Translations under genes and position numbers: made by a program
Shown: piece by piece, positions 34,777 through 42,850 of the stretch
Layout: every line of letters starts with the position of its first letter
Numbering within the stretch: position 1 is the stretch's first letter
The notes under the pieces: generated by a model
What the model was told of the DNA's origin: nothing
The model's input: the letters and a program-made list of their open reading frames with translations, nothing else
Databases searched by the model: none
NCBI RefSeq assembly: GCF_016405905.1
Contig: NZ_JAEFCB010000021.1
Span: forward strand, 41,094 to 105,093
Direction: 5' to 3'
Length of the DNA stretch: 64,000 nt
Origin: Variovorax sp. IB41
GTDB taxonomy: Bacteria > Pseudomonadota > Gammaproteobacteria > Burkholderiales > Burkholderiaceae_C

Positions 34777-35355
34777 TTGGACTGTTTTCCTTGATGGAGA
34801 AGTGACAACTTCGCGAGCCCGACATGTCCCTCGCAGCCTCGAAGCAGGGTTGGGTTTCATTGAGTTACCCAATGCAACGAATGCTAGAAATCGAGTCCTC
34901 CGGTGAACATCACCGGTATCCGTAGTTCTCGGCCTATGTGGTTTGGCAGATACGCCGACGGCGCGTTGGCCGATGGACCGCAAAGCCACTGCCCATGCGG
35001 CTTCGCGGGCATCACGTGAACATGGGATGGGCCCCTCGCGCAGCGTTTTCCGGCGTGTTCCGCGTGGCCCGGTGCTACGTAACACGCGTCGTCACAAGCG
35101 CGTAACAACGGGTCAAAAACGGCTTTCAAAAGGCCGTGGCGAGAGGGCGTTCAACGCCTCTTTTTTGATGAATTTCCCAATGAAATCAAAGTACTACTCA
35201 CCTTGACGCCGGTGTTCCGGTTGACGTGTTTCCGCGCGGGCATTGTTCCTGCGACATCTGAAACGAAAGTCAACATTTGGAAGCTACCTTGCGTAGCGAA
35301 GAGGGGCGAGCGCGTGGCCATCAATCTTTCCTGTCACCCTGTGAGAACAGCCCCG
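34777..35355. other. Divergent intergenic region between adhesin and pseudo-receiver regulator
   Basis: 579 bp without a convincing gene. It must hold the minus-strand promoter of the adhesin and the plus-strand promoter of the regulator, but I cannot pick clear -35/-10 pairs. The only strong structure is the double hairpin plus T tract at 35119-35166 (separate entry). The regulator frame stays open up to TTG 35203, so a longer N-terminus is possible. Confidence 0.5.
35111..35166 (+). ncRNA. Candidate 3' end of a small RNA or leader: two hairpins and a T tract
   Basis: Two successive stem-loops on the plus strand: ACGGCTTT with AAAGGCCGT (35119-35137, one bulge), then AGAGGGCGTT with AACGCCTCT (35142-35160, one bulge), followed directly by TTTTTT (35161-35166). 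No plus-strand gene lies upstream, only the antisense of the adhesin, so the terminator must end an unannotated transcript. The 5' end is unknown; the interval given covers only the structured 3' part. Confidence 0.45.
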
Positions 35356-36087
35356 ATGCCGTCGGCATCGCAGCTGTCGTACGTGAGCATCTTTCATGGC
35401 GCATTGATCGTCGAGGACGATCCCGCGGTGGCCGATCGCATGCGACGCATACTGGGTAACCTCGCGCCGGGCCGCCGCGTCGTGGTGGCCTCCACGCGCT
35501 CCGAAGCGTGCAACCTGCTGGCCTCGCTGCCCTACGACCTCGTGCTGGTGGGCATGCGCCTGCCGCGCAGCGAAGGCGTCTCGCTCATCGCCCACATCCG
35601 CCGCACCTACCTGCACATCGAGACCATCGCCATGTCGCCGTCGGACGACCACGAACTGGTGAACGCCGCGATCTCCGCGGGCGCCATCGGCTACCTGCTG
35701 ACGGAAGCGGACGACATGGAGCTGTCGTTCCTGCTGCGCTCGATCGAGCGCGGCGGCGCACCGATGGACTCGCGCGTCGCGCGGCGCATCCTCGGGCTGA
35801 TCGCGGCTTCGGCGAAGACGCGCACGATCGAGCCGATCCGCACCGAGCCGCGGATCGAGCCGCGCGCCGAACCGGCGCCGCGCTCCGTGCCGGCGCTGCT
35901 GTCCCCACGCGAACTCAAGGTGCTGCGCCTGATCGCGCAGGGCTGGAGCAACCGGCAGATCGCCGAGGCGGTGTACCTCTCGGTCAACACGATCGAGTTC
36001 CACGCCAAGAGCATCTATCGCAAGCTTGCGGTCAAGTCGCGCACGCAAGCGGTCCACGAGGCGACGCAGCACGGGCTTCTGAACTGA
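35356..36087 (+). CDS. LuxR-type regulator with degenerate receiver (pseudo-receiver)
   Basis: 243 aa from ATG 35356. N-terminal receiver-like fold (about residues 14-135) with the acidic pair in ALIVEDDPAV. The phosphoacceptor position is Gly66 (DLVLVGMRLP instead of DLVLLDLxLP) and the conserved Lys is Thr116 (GYLLTEAD instead of GYLLKDAD), so ordinary phosphorylation is not expected. A Pro/Glu/Arg linker follows (TEPRIEPRAEPAP), then a complete LuxR HTH (SPRELKVLRLIAQGWSNRQIA and LSVNTIEFHAKSIYRKL). Divergent from the adhesin, so it may control it. Alternative starts: GTG 35314 or TTG 35203. Weak ribosome binding site. Confidence 0.8.
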   Translation: MPSASQLSYVSIFHGALIVEDDPAVADRMRRILGNLAPGRRVVVASTRSEACNLLASLPYDLVLVGMRLPRSEGVSLIAHIRRTYLHIETIAMSPSDDHELVNAAISAGAIGYLLTEADDMELSFLLRSIERGGAPMDSRVARRILGLIAASAKTRTIEPIRTEPRIEPRAEPAPRSVPALLSPRELKVLRLIAQGWSNRQIAEAVYLSVNTIEFHAKSIYRKLAVKSRTQAVHEATQHGLLN

Positions 36088-36208
36088 AGCGCGTCCGGCG
36101 AGGGCCCTTGCTGCCCTTGCCGCTCTCGCCGCCCTCGCCGTGGCATGGCCGGCGCTCCTCGGACGCGCCGCGCCGACCATCGGCCGCCGGCCACGCGCAT
36201 GGCGCCCA

Positions 36209-36238
36209 TTGAATATCCCTGCAGCGGCCCGCTACAAT
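36209..36238 (+). promoter_or_regulatory. Candidate sigma-70 promoter of petABC
   Basis: TTGAAT (36209-36214) and TACAAT (36233-36238) with an 18-base spacer, giving a predicted start about 40 bases before the petA ATG. Matches to consensus are 4/6 and 5/6. Confidence 0.55.
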
Positions 36239-36282
36239 CGCGGGTTGACCCCTGCTCCAGCGAAGAAGACAAGAGGATCCCC

Positions 36283-36900
36283 ATGAGTGACATGACCTCC
36301 GGCTCGCCCCGGATCGACACAAGCAAGCGGACGTGGTTGATCGCATCCAGCTGTGCCGGCGTAGCGGGTGGCGTGGCCACCGTAGTTCCATTTGTGAGCA
36401 CTTTCCAGCCTTCCGAGAAGGCCAAGGCCGCCGGCGCCGCTGTCGAAGTCGACATCTCGGGCCTGAAGGTCGGCGAGAAAATGACCGTCGAATGGCGCGG
36501 CAAGCCGGTCTGGATCCTCAAGCGCACCCCGGAGCAGATCGCCGAGCTGCCCAAGCTGGACGGCCAGCTGGCCGATCCGCTTTCCAAGCGCCACCCCGAC
36601 GAATTCACCCCCAAGTACGCGCAGAACGAGCACCGCTCGATCAAGCCCGACGTGCTGGTCGTGGTGGGCATCTGCACCCACCTGGGCTGCTCGCCGACCG
36701 ACCGCTTCCAGGCCGGCCCCCAGCCTTCGCTGCCGGCCGACTGGGAAGGCGGCTTCCTCTGCCCTTGCCACGGTTCCACGTTCGACCTGGCCGGCCGCGT
36801 CTTCAAGAACAAGCCCGCCCCCGACAACCTGCCTGTGCCCCCGCACATGTACCTGTCGGAGACCAAGCTCCTGATCGGTGAAGACTCCAAGAAGGCCTGA
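36283..36900 (+). CDS. petA: Ubiquinol-cytochrome c reductase iron-sulfur (Rieske) subunit
   Basis: Rieske protein of the cytochrome bc1 complex, 205 aa. N-terminal anchor helix with Ala/Gly/Val core (about residues 18-38, LIASSCAGVAGGVATVVPF), preceded by a KR pair. The [2Fe-2S] ligands lie in the two boxes CTHLGCSPTD and CPCHGSTFD. First gene of petABC. The open frame extends upstream, but ATG 36283 has AAGAGGA in front and gives the normal length. Confidence 0.96.
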   Translation: MSDMTSGSPRIDTSKRTWLIASSCAGVAGGVATVVPFVSTFQPSEKAKAAGAAVEVDISGLKVGEKMTVEWRGKPVWILKRTPEQIAELPKLDGQLADPLSKRHPDEFTPKYAQNEHRSIKPDVLVVVGICTHLGCSPTDRFQAGPQPSLPADWEGGFLCPCHGSTFDLAGRVFKNKPAPDNLPVPPHMYLSETKLLIGEDSKKA

Positions 36901-36914
36901 GGCAGAAGAAGAAC

Positions 36915-38351
36915 ATGGCTGAATACCACGAAATTTCCCCCAATGCGCCCGCCGGCGCCAAGCTGCTCAACTGGGTCGACAACCGCTTCCCGCTGACCAA
37001 GCTCTGGAACGACCAGTGGGGCAAGTACTACGCGCCGAAGAACTTCAACTTCTGGTACATCTTCGGCTCGCTGGCGATGCTGGTCCTGGTGATCCAGATC
37101 GTCACCGGCATCTTCCTGGTGATGCACTACAAGCCCGACGCGAACCAGGCGTTCGCATCGGTCGAGTACATCATGCGCGACGTGCCCTGGGGCTGGCTCA
37201 TCCGCTACATCCACTCGACGGGCGCCTCGGCGTTCTTCATCGTGGTGTACCTGCACATGTTCCGCGGCCTCATGTACGGCAGCTATCGCAAGCCCCGCGA
37301 GCTGATCTGGGTGTTCGGCTGCGCGATCTTCCTGTGCCTCATGGCCGAAGCCTTCATGGGCTACCTGCTGCCCTGGGGGCAGATGAGCTACTGGGGCGCC
37401 CAGGTGATCGTGAACCTGTTCGCGGCCATCCCGTTCATCGGTCCTGACCTGGCGCTCCTGATCCGCGGCGACTACGTGGTGAGCGATGCCACGCTGAACC
37501 GCTTCTTCAGCTTCCACGTGATCGCCGTGCCGCTGGTGCTGCTGGGCCTCGTGGTGGCCCACCTGATCGCGCTGCACGAAGTGGGTTCCAACAACCCCGA
37601 CGGCATCGAGATCAAGGCCAACCGCGGCCCCGACGGCCATCCGCTGGACGGCATTCCGTCGCATCCGTACTACACGGTGCACGACATCTTCGGCGTGGTG
37701 GTGTTCCTCACGATCTTCTCGGCGGTGATCTTCTTCGCGCCCGAAGCCGGTGGGTACTTCCTGGAGTACAACAACTTCATCCCGGCCGACTCGCTCAAGA
37801 CGCCCAACCACATCGCCCCGGTCTGGTACTTCACGCCGTTCTATTCGATGCTGCGCGCGACCACCGACGACATGGTCAACGTGTTCGCACTCATCATCGG
37901 CGCGGCTGCCATCCTGAACTTCGTCAAGGGCAGGTCGGGCACGGCGCTGAAGATCGCGATCGTCGTCGTGGCGGCCGTGGCCATCTTCCTGCTCAAGGCC
38001 TTCGACGCCAAGTTCTGGGGCGTGGTCGTGATGGGCGGCTCGGTCATCATCCTGTTCTTCCTGCCGTGGCTGGACCACAGCGAAGTCAAGTCGATCCGCT
38101 ACCGCCCGAGCTGGCACAAGTATGTGTACGGCGTCTTCGTCTTCTTCTTCCTGATCCTGGGTTACCTGGGCATACAGCCGCCCGGCGTCTGGGGTGAACT
38201 GGGCATCGGCTCGTTCAAGCTGGACATCGCCCAGACCATCTCGCAGATCGGCACGCTCTTCTACTTCGGCTTCTTCCTCCTGATGCCCTGGTGGAGCCGC
38301 AAGGGCGAATTCAAGCCCGTGCCCGAGCGCGTGGTCTTCGCCGCGCATTGA
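36915..38351 (+). CDS. petB: Ubiquinol-cytochrome c reductase cytochrome b
   Basis: Membrane core of the bc1 complex with both quinone sites. 478 aa, longer than the about 400 aa mitochondrial form because of extra C-terminal helices. Heme-ligand His pairs are in HSTGASAFFIVVYLHMFRG and the FHVIAVPLVLLGLVVAHLIALHEVGS region (each shown in part). The Qo motif reads PVWY (in HIAPVWYFTPF) rather than PEWY. 14 bases after petA. Confidence 0.96.
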   Translation: MAEYHEISPNAPAGAKLLNWVDNRFPLTKLWNDQWGKYYAPKNFNFWYIFGSLAMLVLVIQIVTGIFLVMHYKPDANQAFASVEYIMRDVPWGWLIRYIHSTGASAFFIVVYLHMFRGLMYGSYRKPRELIWVFGCAIFLCLMAEAFMGYLLPWGQMSYWGAQVIVNLFAAIPFIGPDLALLIRGDYVVSDATLNRFFSFHVIAVPLVLLGLVVAHLIALHEVGSNNPDGIEIKANRGPDGHPLDGIPSHPYYTVHDIFGVVVFLTIFSAVIFFAPEAGGYFLEYNNFIPADSLKTPNHIAPVWYFTPFYSMLRATTDDMVNVFALIIGAAAILNFVKGRSGTALKIAIVVVAAVAIFLLKAFDAKFWGVVVMGGSVIILFFLPWLDHSEVKSIRYRPSWHKYVYGVFVFFFLILGYLGIQPPGVWGELGIGSFKLDIAQTISQIGTLFYFGFFLLMPWWSRKGEFKPVPERVVFAAH

Positions 38352-38390
38352 GACGAGACACGAGAAGTGCAAGAGCTTGAGAGAAACACG

Positions 38391-39167
38391 ATGAAGAAAA
38401 GAATTTCCGGCTGGCTCGCGGTCATGGGTCTGGCGCTGGGGCTGACCTTTTCCGCCGCCGCATCGGCCGAATCGGGCGGCCTGGCCTGGGACAAGGCACC
38501 CAACAAGACGAACGACGTGCAGGCGCTGCAGAACGGCGCCAAGCTGTTCGTCAACTACTGCCTCAGCTGCCACTCGGCCGCCTTCATGCGCTACAACCGC
38601 CTGCAGGACATCGGCATCACCGAGCAGCAGATCAAGGACAACCTTCTGTTCACGACCGACAAGGTCGGCGAAACCATGAAGGCCAACATCGACGCGCGCC
38701 AGGCCAAGGACTGGTTCGGCACCACGCCGCCCGACCTCACGCTGGTCGCGCGCTCGCGTGCCGGCCACGGCGGCACCGGCGCCGACTACCTCTACACCTT
38801 CCTTCGCACCTTCTACCGCGACGACACCAAGGCCACCGGCTGGAACAACCTCGCGTTCCCGGCCGTCGCCATGCCCAACCCCCTGTGGGAACTGCAGGGC
38901 GAGCGCCGGCCGGTCTACACCAAGGTCGAGCAGCACGGCCACGAGACCGAAGTGTTGACGGGCAAGTGGGAGCAGGTCACGCCCGGCGCCCTGACGCCCG
39001 TGCAGTACGACAACGCGGTCGGCGACCTGGTGAGCTATCTGCAGTGGATGGCCGAGCCCGCGCAGAACACCCGCATCCGCATCGGCGTGTGGGTCCTGCT
39101 GTTCCTGGCCATGTCGGTGATTTTCGTGTGGCGACTGAACGCCTCGTACTGGAAAGACGTCAAGTAG
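38391..39167 (+). CDS. petC: Ubiquinol-cytochrome c reductase cytochrome c1
   Basis: Heme-c subunit of the bc1 complex, 258 aa. Signal peptide of about 25 residues (ending AASAES), heme motif CLSCH in VNYCLSCHSAAFMRYNRL, a Met-ligand region near FPAVAMPNPLWELQG, and a single C-terminal anchor helix (VWVLLFLAMSVIFVWRLNASYW). ATG 38391 is preferred to an in-frame GTG at 38367. Followed by spacer and terminator. Confidence 0.96.
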   Translation: MKKRISGWLAVMGLALGLTFSAAASAESGGLAWDKAPNKTNDVQALQNGAKLFVNYCLSCHSAAFMRYNRLQDIGITEQQIKDNLLFTTDKVGETMKANIDARQAKDWFGTTPPDLTLVARSRAGHGGTGADYLYTFLRTFYRDDTKATGWNNLAFPAVAMPNPLWELQGERRPVYTKVEQHGHETEVLTGKWEQVTPGALTPVQYDNAVGDLVSYLQWMAEPAQNTRIRIGVWVLLFLAMSVIFVWRLNASYWKDVK

Positions 39168-39211
39168 TTCCGTCCACGCCGACCGGTCATGCCCCGTGCA
39201 TCCGGTCCCAC

Positions 39212-39243
39212 AGAGTGGGTTGCCAACGCGACCCACTCTTTTT
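39212..39243 (+). terminator. Intrinsic terminator after petABC
   Basis: AGAGTGGGT (39212-39220) pairs perfectly with ACCCACTCT (39231-39239), ten-base loop, followed by a run of T to 39243. Separates petABC from sspAB. Confidence 0.88.
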
Positions 39244-39264
39244 GATTTTTAGGAGTCTCTCGCC

Positions 39265-39876
39265 ATGATGGTCTTGTATTCAGGAACGACCTGCCCCTTT
39301 TCCCACCGCTGCCGCTTCGTTCTGTTCGAAAAGGGCATGGACTTCGAGATCCGCGACGTCGATCTCTACAACAAGCCCGAAGACATCAGCGTGATGAATC
39401 CGTACGGCCAGGTGCCGATCCTGGTCGAGCGCGACCTGATCCTGTACGAGTCGAACATCATCAACGAGTACATCGATGAGCGCTTCCCGCATCCGCAACT
39501 GATGCCCGGCGACCCGGTCGACCGCGCCCGCGTGCGCCTGTTCCTGCTCAACTTCGAGAAGGAACTGTTCGTGCACGTCTCCACGCTGGAGAACCGCACC
39601 ACCAAGGGCAACGAGAAGGCCATCGAAAAGGCCCGCTCGCACATCCGCGACCGCCTGACGCAACTGGCGCCCGTGTTCCTCAAGAACAAGTACATGCTGG
39701 GCGACAACTTCTCGATGCTCGACGTGGCCATCGCGCCGCTGCTCTGGCGCCTGGACTACTACGGCATCGACCTCAGCAAGAACGCGGCACCGCTTCTGAA
39801 GTACGCTGAGCGCATCTTCTCGCGCCCGGCCTACATCGAAGCACTGACGCCTTCCGAAAAGGTCATGCGCAAGTAA
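39265..39876 (+). CDS. sspA: Stringent starvation protein A
   Basis: Glutathione-S-transferase-fold transcription factor that binds RNA polymerase, 203 aa. It has the N-terminal thioredoxin-like part (LYSGTTCPFSHRCRFVLFEKGMDFEI, with the SspA-typical CPFSHR), PYGQVPILVERDLILYESNIINEYID, and an all-alpha C-terminal half. Gene pair with sspB downstream of petABC is the usual betaproteobacterial order. AGGAG at 39251-39255. Confidence 0.94.
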   Translation: MMVLYSGTTCPFSHRCRFVLFEKGMDFEIRDVDLYNKPEDISVMNPYGQVPILVERDLILYESNIINEYIDERFPHPQLMPGDPVDRARVRLFLLNFEKELFVHVSTLENRTTKGNEKAIEKARSHIRDRLTQLAPVFLKNKYMLGDNFSMLDVAIAPLLWRLDYYGIDLSKNAAPLLKYAERIFSRPAYIEALTPSEKVMRK

Positions 39877-39913
39877 GACTGCGCCCACCGTACCGTTCTC
39901 CGCTGTCTTTTTC

Positions 39914-40483
39914 ATGATCAACGCGCTCGAGTCGTCCTCCACCCGCCCGTACCTCATCCGGGCGCTGTACGAATGGTGCACCGACAACGGGTTCACGCCC
40001 TATGTCGCGGTGCAGGTCGACGATTCCGTCCAGGTGCCGCGCGAGTACGTGAAGAACGGCGAGATCGTGCTCAACATCAGCTTCGACGCGACCAGTTCGC
40101 TCAAGCTGGGCAACGACTTCATCGAGTTCAAGGCCCGCTTTGCGGGCAGTGCGCGCGAAATCAGCGTGCCCGTGGGGCGCGTGATCGCGATCTATGCGCG
40201 CGAGAACGGGCAGGGCATGGCGTTTCCGGCACCGGCGCCGGCGCCCGCGGGCGACAACGGCGACGTGCCGGCCTCGCCCACGGGTCCCGCGCGCATGCCG
40301 CTGCGTGACGCCTCGCGCGGAACCGAAGGCGATGCCGGCAAGATCGTTCATCTGGTCACGGGCGAAGACGGCGGTGAAACGATCGATGCGGCGCCCGCCG
40401 ACTCGGCCACCGGCCCCGTCGACGAGCCGCCGCGCCCGCCGGCCGGTGGCGGTTCGCGGCCCTCGCTCAAGCGCGTCAAGTAA
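39914..40483 (+). CDS. sspB: ClpXP adaptor, stringent starvation protein B
   Basis: Adaptor that delivers ssrA-tagged proteins to ClpXP, 189 aa. The N-terminal fold is clear (RPYLIRALYEWCTDNGFTPYVAV, VLNISFDATSSLKLGNDFIEF and ISVPVGRVIAIYARENGQGM). A long Pro/Ala/Asp-rich linker leads to a short basic C-terminus (RPSLKRVK) that would dock ClpX. 37 bases after sspA. Confidence 0.93.
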   Translation: MINALESSSTRPYLIRALYEWCTDNGFTPYVAVQVDDSVQVPREYVKNGEIVLNISFDATSSLKLGNDFIEFKARFAGSAREISVPVGRVIAIYARENGQGMAFPAPAPAPAGDNGDVPASPTGPARMPLRDASRGTEGDAGKIVHLVTGEDGGETIDAAPADSATGPVDEPPRPPAGGGSRPSLKRVK

Positions 40484-40484
40484 C

Positions 40485-40506
40485 AGGCGCCGGAAACGGC
40501 GCCTTT
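40485..40506 (+). terminator. Terminator-like hairpin after sspB
   Basis: AGGCGCCG (40485-40492), GAAA tetraloop, CGGCGCCT (40497-40504), a perfect 8-bp stem, but only a short TTT follows. It begins two bases after the sspB stop codon. Confidence 0.7.
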
Positions 40507-40530
40507 AGAATCACGCACCGAAGAAATTCA

Positions 40531-40606
40531 GCCGCTTTAGCTCAATTGGTAGAGCACCCGCCTTGTAAGCGGAAGGTCGTCAGTTCGATTCCGACAAGCG
40601 GCACCA
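40531..40606 (+). tRNA. tRNA-Thr (UGU)
   Basis: 76 bases including an encoded CCA. Acceptor arms GCCGCTT and AAGCGGC, D arm GCTC...GAGC, anticodon loop CTTGTAA with anticodon TGT at 40564-40566 (reads ACA Thr), T arm with TTCGATT. The outermost anticodon-stem pair is C-A, the rest is normal. Followed by a terminator at 40619. Confidence 0.95.
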
Positions 40607-40618
40607 AGCCCTCACAAT

Positions 40619-40650
40619 CCTCCCGGTGGTCCACCGCCCGGAGGGTTTTT
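40619..40650 (+). terminator. Intrinsic terminator after tRNA-Thr
   Basis: CCTCC-C-GGTGG pairs with CCGCC-C-GGAGG (one C-C mismatch, one G-T pair) around a TCCA loop and is followed by TTTTT (40646-40650). It also lies just beyond the end of the convergent SDR gene. Confidence 0.82.
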
Positions 40651-40682
40651 CTTTGGGTGGCAGACGGCGCGATGGACGGCGC

Positions 40683-41489
40683 CTACGACAACGCCGTCTT
40701 CCGCTCCGCGCTCCCCGGCTCCGCCAGCTTGCGGTGCTGCTCCGCCAGCTTCGGCCCCGGCATCACCCGCGACAGCGCCACCTGCATCTTGTTGCGCCAG
40801 CCCGCGATCACGCCGCTCTCGCCCTTCATCATCGCGTCGAAGCCGGCCTTGGCCACGTCGGCCGGATCGGCCTTGTCGCTCTGCTGGCCGACGCGCGTGT
40901 CCAGCATGTCGGCGCGGGCGAAGAAGTGGGTGTCGGTCACGCCCGGCATGAGGCAGCTCACCGACACGCCCGTGCCCTTCAGTTCGTTGCGCAGCGCCAT
41001 CGCAAAGGAATCGATGAAGGCCTTGCTGCCGTTGTAGATCGCCTGGAAGCTCCCCGGCTGGAAGCCCGCGATCGAGCCGGTGATCAGGATGCGGCCCTGG
41101 CCCGCCTGGCGCATCTCGCGCCCCACGCACTGCACGAGATAAATTGTGCCGGTGATGTTGGTGTTGATCACGTGCTGCACGTCGTGAAAGTCCTGGTCGA
41201 GAAAGCCGTGCCCGAGGCCGTGGCCCGCGTTGGCGAAGAGCGCGTCGATGGGCCGGCCTTGGGTGGCCGCCAGCAGCGCATCGACGCCGTCGCGCGTGGC
41301 GAAGTCGGCGCGCACCGACGTCACGTTCGCGCCCAGCACGCGCAGTTCGGTCTCGGCCTGTTCCAGTGGCTCGTCGGCGCCGATCAACAGGTCATAGCCG
41401 TTGCGCGCTGCGAGCAGCGCCAGTTGAAATCCGATGCCGGACGAGGCGCCCGTCACCACCGCGAGCGGGCGAAGGTCTGTGGTTTCCAT
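40683..41489 (-). CDS. Short-chain dehydrogenase/reductase
   Basis: Rossmann-fold NAD(P)H-dependent oxidoreductase, classical SDR, 268 aa. Cofactor motif TGASSGIG at about residue 14, the NAG motif (LFANAGHG), catalytic Ser (TGSIAG) and YxxxK (YNGSK). Substrate unknown. The segment after YxxxK (SVSCLMPGVTDTHFF) is typical of SDRs of the DltE/short-chain type. The start at 41489 has GGAG upstream. Same strand as the next SDR gene, 57 bp apart. Confidence 0.88.
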   Translation of the reverse strand: METTDLRPLAVVTGASSGIGFQLALLAARNGYDLLIGADEPLEQAETELRVLGANVTSVRADFATRDGVDALLAATQGRPIDALFANAGHGLGHGFLDQDFHDVQHVINTNITGTIYLVQCVGREMRQAGQGRILITGSIAGFQPGSFQAIYNGSKAFIDSFAMALRNELKGTGVSVSCLMPGVTDTHFFARADMLDTRVGQQSDKADPADVAKAGFDAMMKGESGVIAGWRNKMQVALSRVMPGPKLAEQHRKLAEPGSAERKTALS

Positions 41490-41546
41490 GTCGGTCTCCT
41501 GAATGAGTTGAGTAAACGAACGAAGCGCACACCGCTTCACACGGCG

Positions 41547-42557
41547 TCACACCGCGCCCACGCTCCCCGTCACCGGCAGCACGATGCCGGTGATGTAGCT
41601 CGCGCAGCTCGGCGCGGCCAGGAACACGTAGGCGGGCGACAGCTCTTCGGGCTGCGCGGGGCGCTTCATGTCGGTGTCCTTGCCGAAGTCCTGCACTTCC
41701 TCGGCGGGGCGGTCGGCCGGGTTCAGCGGCGTCCACACCGGGCCGGGCGCGATGGCGTTCACGCGGATGCCCTTGGCGAGCAGGTTGCTCGCGAGCGACT
41801 TGGTGAAGGCGTGGATCGCGCCCTTGGTGGTCGAGTAGTCCAAGAGCTGCGCGCTGCCTTCCAGGCCCGTGACCGAGCCGGTGTTGATGATCGAGGCGCC
41901 CTTGCCCAGGTGCGGCACGGCCGCGCGCGCCATCTGGAAATAGCCGAACACGTTGGTGCGCAGCGTGAGGTCCAGCCGCTCGTCGGTGATGTCCTCGATG
42001 GACGCGGCGTGCAGCTGGAACGCCGAGTTGTTCACCAGGATGTCCAGCTTGCCGAACGCTTTCACCGCGCGCTCGACCGACGCGCGGCAGAAGGCCGGAT
42101 CGCGCACGTCGCCCTTGATGAGCACGCAGCGCGCGCCCTCGGCCTCCACGTGGCGCCGGGTTTCCTCGGCATCGGCGTCCTCCTCCAGGTAGACGATGGC
42201 CACGTCCGCGCCTTCGCGCGCATAGAGCACGGCCACCGCGCGCCCGATGCCCGAATCGCCGCCGGTGATGAGCGCGGCCATCCCCTGCAGCTTGTGGCTG
42301 CCCTGGTAATCGGGCGCCTCGAAGCGCGGGCGCAGCGCCATGTCGGCTTCGTTGCCGGGCTTGCGCAGGTGCTGCGCGGGCACCGGGTTCTCCGGCTGCG
42401 GGCGCGGGCCGGCCTGCATGGGCTTTTTCTTCTTCGATGTGCCGGCCTCGGACGTCGCGCGGTCCTTCGCATCCTGCGCGCGCTGCACGGCGCGGTGCCG
42501 GGTGGCGACCTCGCTGGTCTTGCGGGTCTTCGGCTTCGGGGTGGTGGTGGATGCCAT
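41547..42557 (-). CDS. SDR oxidoreductase with long Lys/Pro-rich N-terminus
   Basis: 336 aa. The first about 50 residues are hydrophilic and basic (KPKTRKT..., TSKKKKPMQAGPRPQP). They precede an SDR domain with TGGDSGIG, NNSAF in place of NNAG, catalytic Ser (NTGSVTG) and YSTTK. The GGDSGIGRAVA form and overall length match the YghA/YdaD 'general stress' SDR group. The basic leader could be a nucleic-acid-binding or low-complexity tail. Start chosen at the ATG that begins this leader. Confidence 0.85.
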   Translation of the reverse strand: MASTTTPKPKTRKTSEVATRHRAVQRAQDAKDRATSEAGTSKKKKPMQAGPRPQPENPVPAQHLRKPGNEADMALRPRFEAPDYQGSHKLQGMAALITGGDSGIGRAVAVLYAREGADVAIVYLEEDADAEETRRHVEAEGARCVLIKGDVRDPAFCRASVERAVKAFGKLDILVNNSAFQLHAASIEDITDERLDLTLRTNVFGYFQMARAAVPHLGKGASIINTGSVTGLEGSAQLLDYSTTKGAIHAFTKSLASNLLAKGIRVNAIAPGPVWTPLNPADRPAEEVQDFGKDTDMKRPAQPEELSPAYVFLAAPSCASYITGIVLPVTGSVGAV

Positions 42558-42820
42558 GGACGGTGCTCCTGCGATTGCGTGGTGGATTGCGGTGGTGATT
42601 TGCCTCTGAAGAACCACCGTAGAACGCCGACGCCCGGCGTGCGTAGGAGTGCGTCCCGAACCTGCGCCCGTCACGGCATGCGCTTGCGACCCACGGCCAC
42701 CCCCTCACAACCAATCGCCGGCTCGGCGAAAGCCAGGTCTTTCCACCCATAAGAAGCAGCCAATTCGGCGGCGCCGAAACACGCGATCAACGCCCTGGCC
42801 CGTCAGTTATTTTTCCCAGT

Positions 42821-42846
42821 TGACTTAGTTATCTTTAGTAAAGTCA
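42821..42846. promoter_or_regulatory. Candidate operator at the start of the phage-repressor-like gene
   Basis: Inverted repeat TGACTT (42821-42826) and AAGTCA (42841-42846) around TTAGT-type half-sites, ending five bases before the ATG at 42851. The preceding TTGACT (42820-42825) could also be a -35. The location suggests autoregulation. The 293-bp gap from 42558 holds nothing else that I recognise. Confidence 0.45.
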
Positions 42847-42850
42847 TGGA

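Noticed and set aside
36015..39236. 1073-residue minus-strand open frame across petABC
   Set aside because: His/Arg/Glu/Val-rich shadow of three certain plus-strand genes in GC-rich DNA; no motif, and it spans gene borders and a terminator.
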